DNA of 12,837 nucleotides. Source: JAICTV01 sp034666045 (GTDB lineage: Bacteria > Planctomycetota > Phycisphaerae > Tepidisphaerales > Tepidisphaeraceae). Numbering within the stretch: position 1 is the stretch's first letter; every line of letters starts with the position of its first letter. Location: NCBI GenBank assembly GCA_034666045.1, contig JAXDMN010000023.1, positions 1 to 12,837 on the forward strand, read 5' to 3'. The notes beneath the pieces are model-generated. The model was given only the letters and a program-made list of their open reading frames with translations, searched no databases and was not told the origin of the DNA. The position numbers were made by a program, and so were the translations under genes. This document shows, one piece after another, positions 12,490 to 12,837 of the stretch.

Positions 12490-12837
12490 TTACGTCCCGG
12501 CGGCGAGGCGTTCTTCGACGACGCGGCGGAAGATGTCGATCGGGGCCGGTTTGGCCGTCCACGCTTCGAACTGACGGGCCGCCTGGCGGACGAACATTTC
12601 GACGCCCCCGACGGTTTTCGCGCCTGCGGCCTTCGCCTGGCGGAGGAGTTTGGTTTCGATCGGGTTGTAGATCGTGTCGAAGACGAGCGTGTCGGAAGAG
12701 AACTCCGGCAGGCGCTCGCCGAGCGGCGATTCGTCCACGTTCGGGTGCATGCCGACGGACGTCGCGTTGATGAAGATGTGGCAGCAACTGTCGCAGAGCT
12801 TTTCCATCCGCGCCGCGACGACTTTCCCACGCCGGCC
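12490..12837 (-). CDS. aroE: Shikimate dehydrogenase, 3' part
   Basis: AroE reduces 3-dehydroshikimate to shikimate with NADPH in the aromatic amino-acid pathway. The window holds about the last 115 codons; the gene enters from the right edge. Visible are the end of the cofactor-binding fold with INATSVGMHPNVDESPL, the strand and turn FDTIYNPIETKLLRQAKAAGAKTVGG, and the C-terminal helix EMFVRQAARQFEAWTAKPAP. All are typical of the AroE C-terminal half. In some bacteria this domain is fused behind a type I 3-dehydroquinate dehydratase; the missing 5' end prevents checking this here. It ends with TAA at 12490, 109 bases before the small membrane gene on the same strand. Confidence 0.93.
   Translation of the reverse strand, partial: GRRGKVVAARMEKLCDSCCHIFINATSVGMHPNVDESPLGERLPEFSSDTLVFDTIYNPIETKLLRQAKAAGAKTVGGVEMFVRQAARQFEAWTAKPAPIDIFRRVVEERLAAGT

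Noticed and set aside
1..12837. A new defence, mobile or secretion system
   Set aside because: Every confident gene fits a known housekeeping, redox or proteolysis family, and the unknown genes do not group into a module. Only the paired ClpP arrangement and the intergenic repeats stand out.

Overview
This is a GC-rich bacterial chromosomal window holding ordinary single-copy genes separated by repeat-rich intergenic DNA. The best guess for the host is a Planctomycetota member, perhaps class Phycisphaerae. The guess rests on the paired, unequal ClpP genes, an ABC-2 permease of a style I associate with that phylum, a DsbD with Ser/Thr/Pro-rich linkers, a Gfo/Idh/MocA oxidoreductase and short-period intergenic repeats. 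It is inference from recollection, not a search result. I see no tRNA, rRNA, CRISPR array, transposase, integrase, phage gene or defence system.

Layout. Bases 1-637 carry the 3' end of an ABC-2-type permease, interrupted by an in-frame TAA at 20-22. Bases 638-1058 are gene-free and contain a 10-bp tandem repeat bracketed by a 19-bp direct repeat, a GC-rich hairpin and a long inverted repeat. A Gfo/Idh/MocA oxidoreductase (minus, 1059-2096) diverges from a DUF1444-type gene (plus, 2238-3026), and the gap between them holds two opposed arrays of a 7-bp repeat. serC (plus, 3076-4155) follows and converges on dsbD (minus, 4157-6079) with one base between stop codons. dsbD diverges from an Rrf2-family regulator (plus, 6175-6612) that has no cysteine. 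A DedA membrane protein and a Mn-type superoxide dismutase follow on the plus strand, ending at a clear intrinsic terminator. A secreted protein of unknown function lies on the minus strand (8186-9208).

Bases 9288-12207 look like one plus-strand transcription unit: a predicted promoter, clpP-like gene 1, an inverted-repeat element, clpP gene 2, a small lipoprotein and a four-cluster ferredoxin of NapG/MauM type. On the minus strand at the right edge are a 48-residue membrane protein with its own predicted promoter and the 3' part of aroE, which runs off the window.

How the genes may work together. dsbD with its divergent regulator, and the SOD, point to thiol and oxygen-stress handling. serC and aroE are amino-acid biosynthesis. 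The two ClpP proteins are complementary in sequence. The first lacks the canonical N-terminal region and has an altered active-serine motif but keeps Asp. The second has a canonical N-terminus but Asn in place of the catalytic Asp. This suggests a hetero-oligomeric protease and is the most interesting protein-level observation here. I did not find a convincing undescribed multi-gene system.
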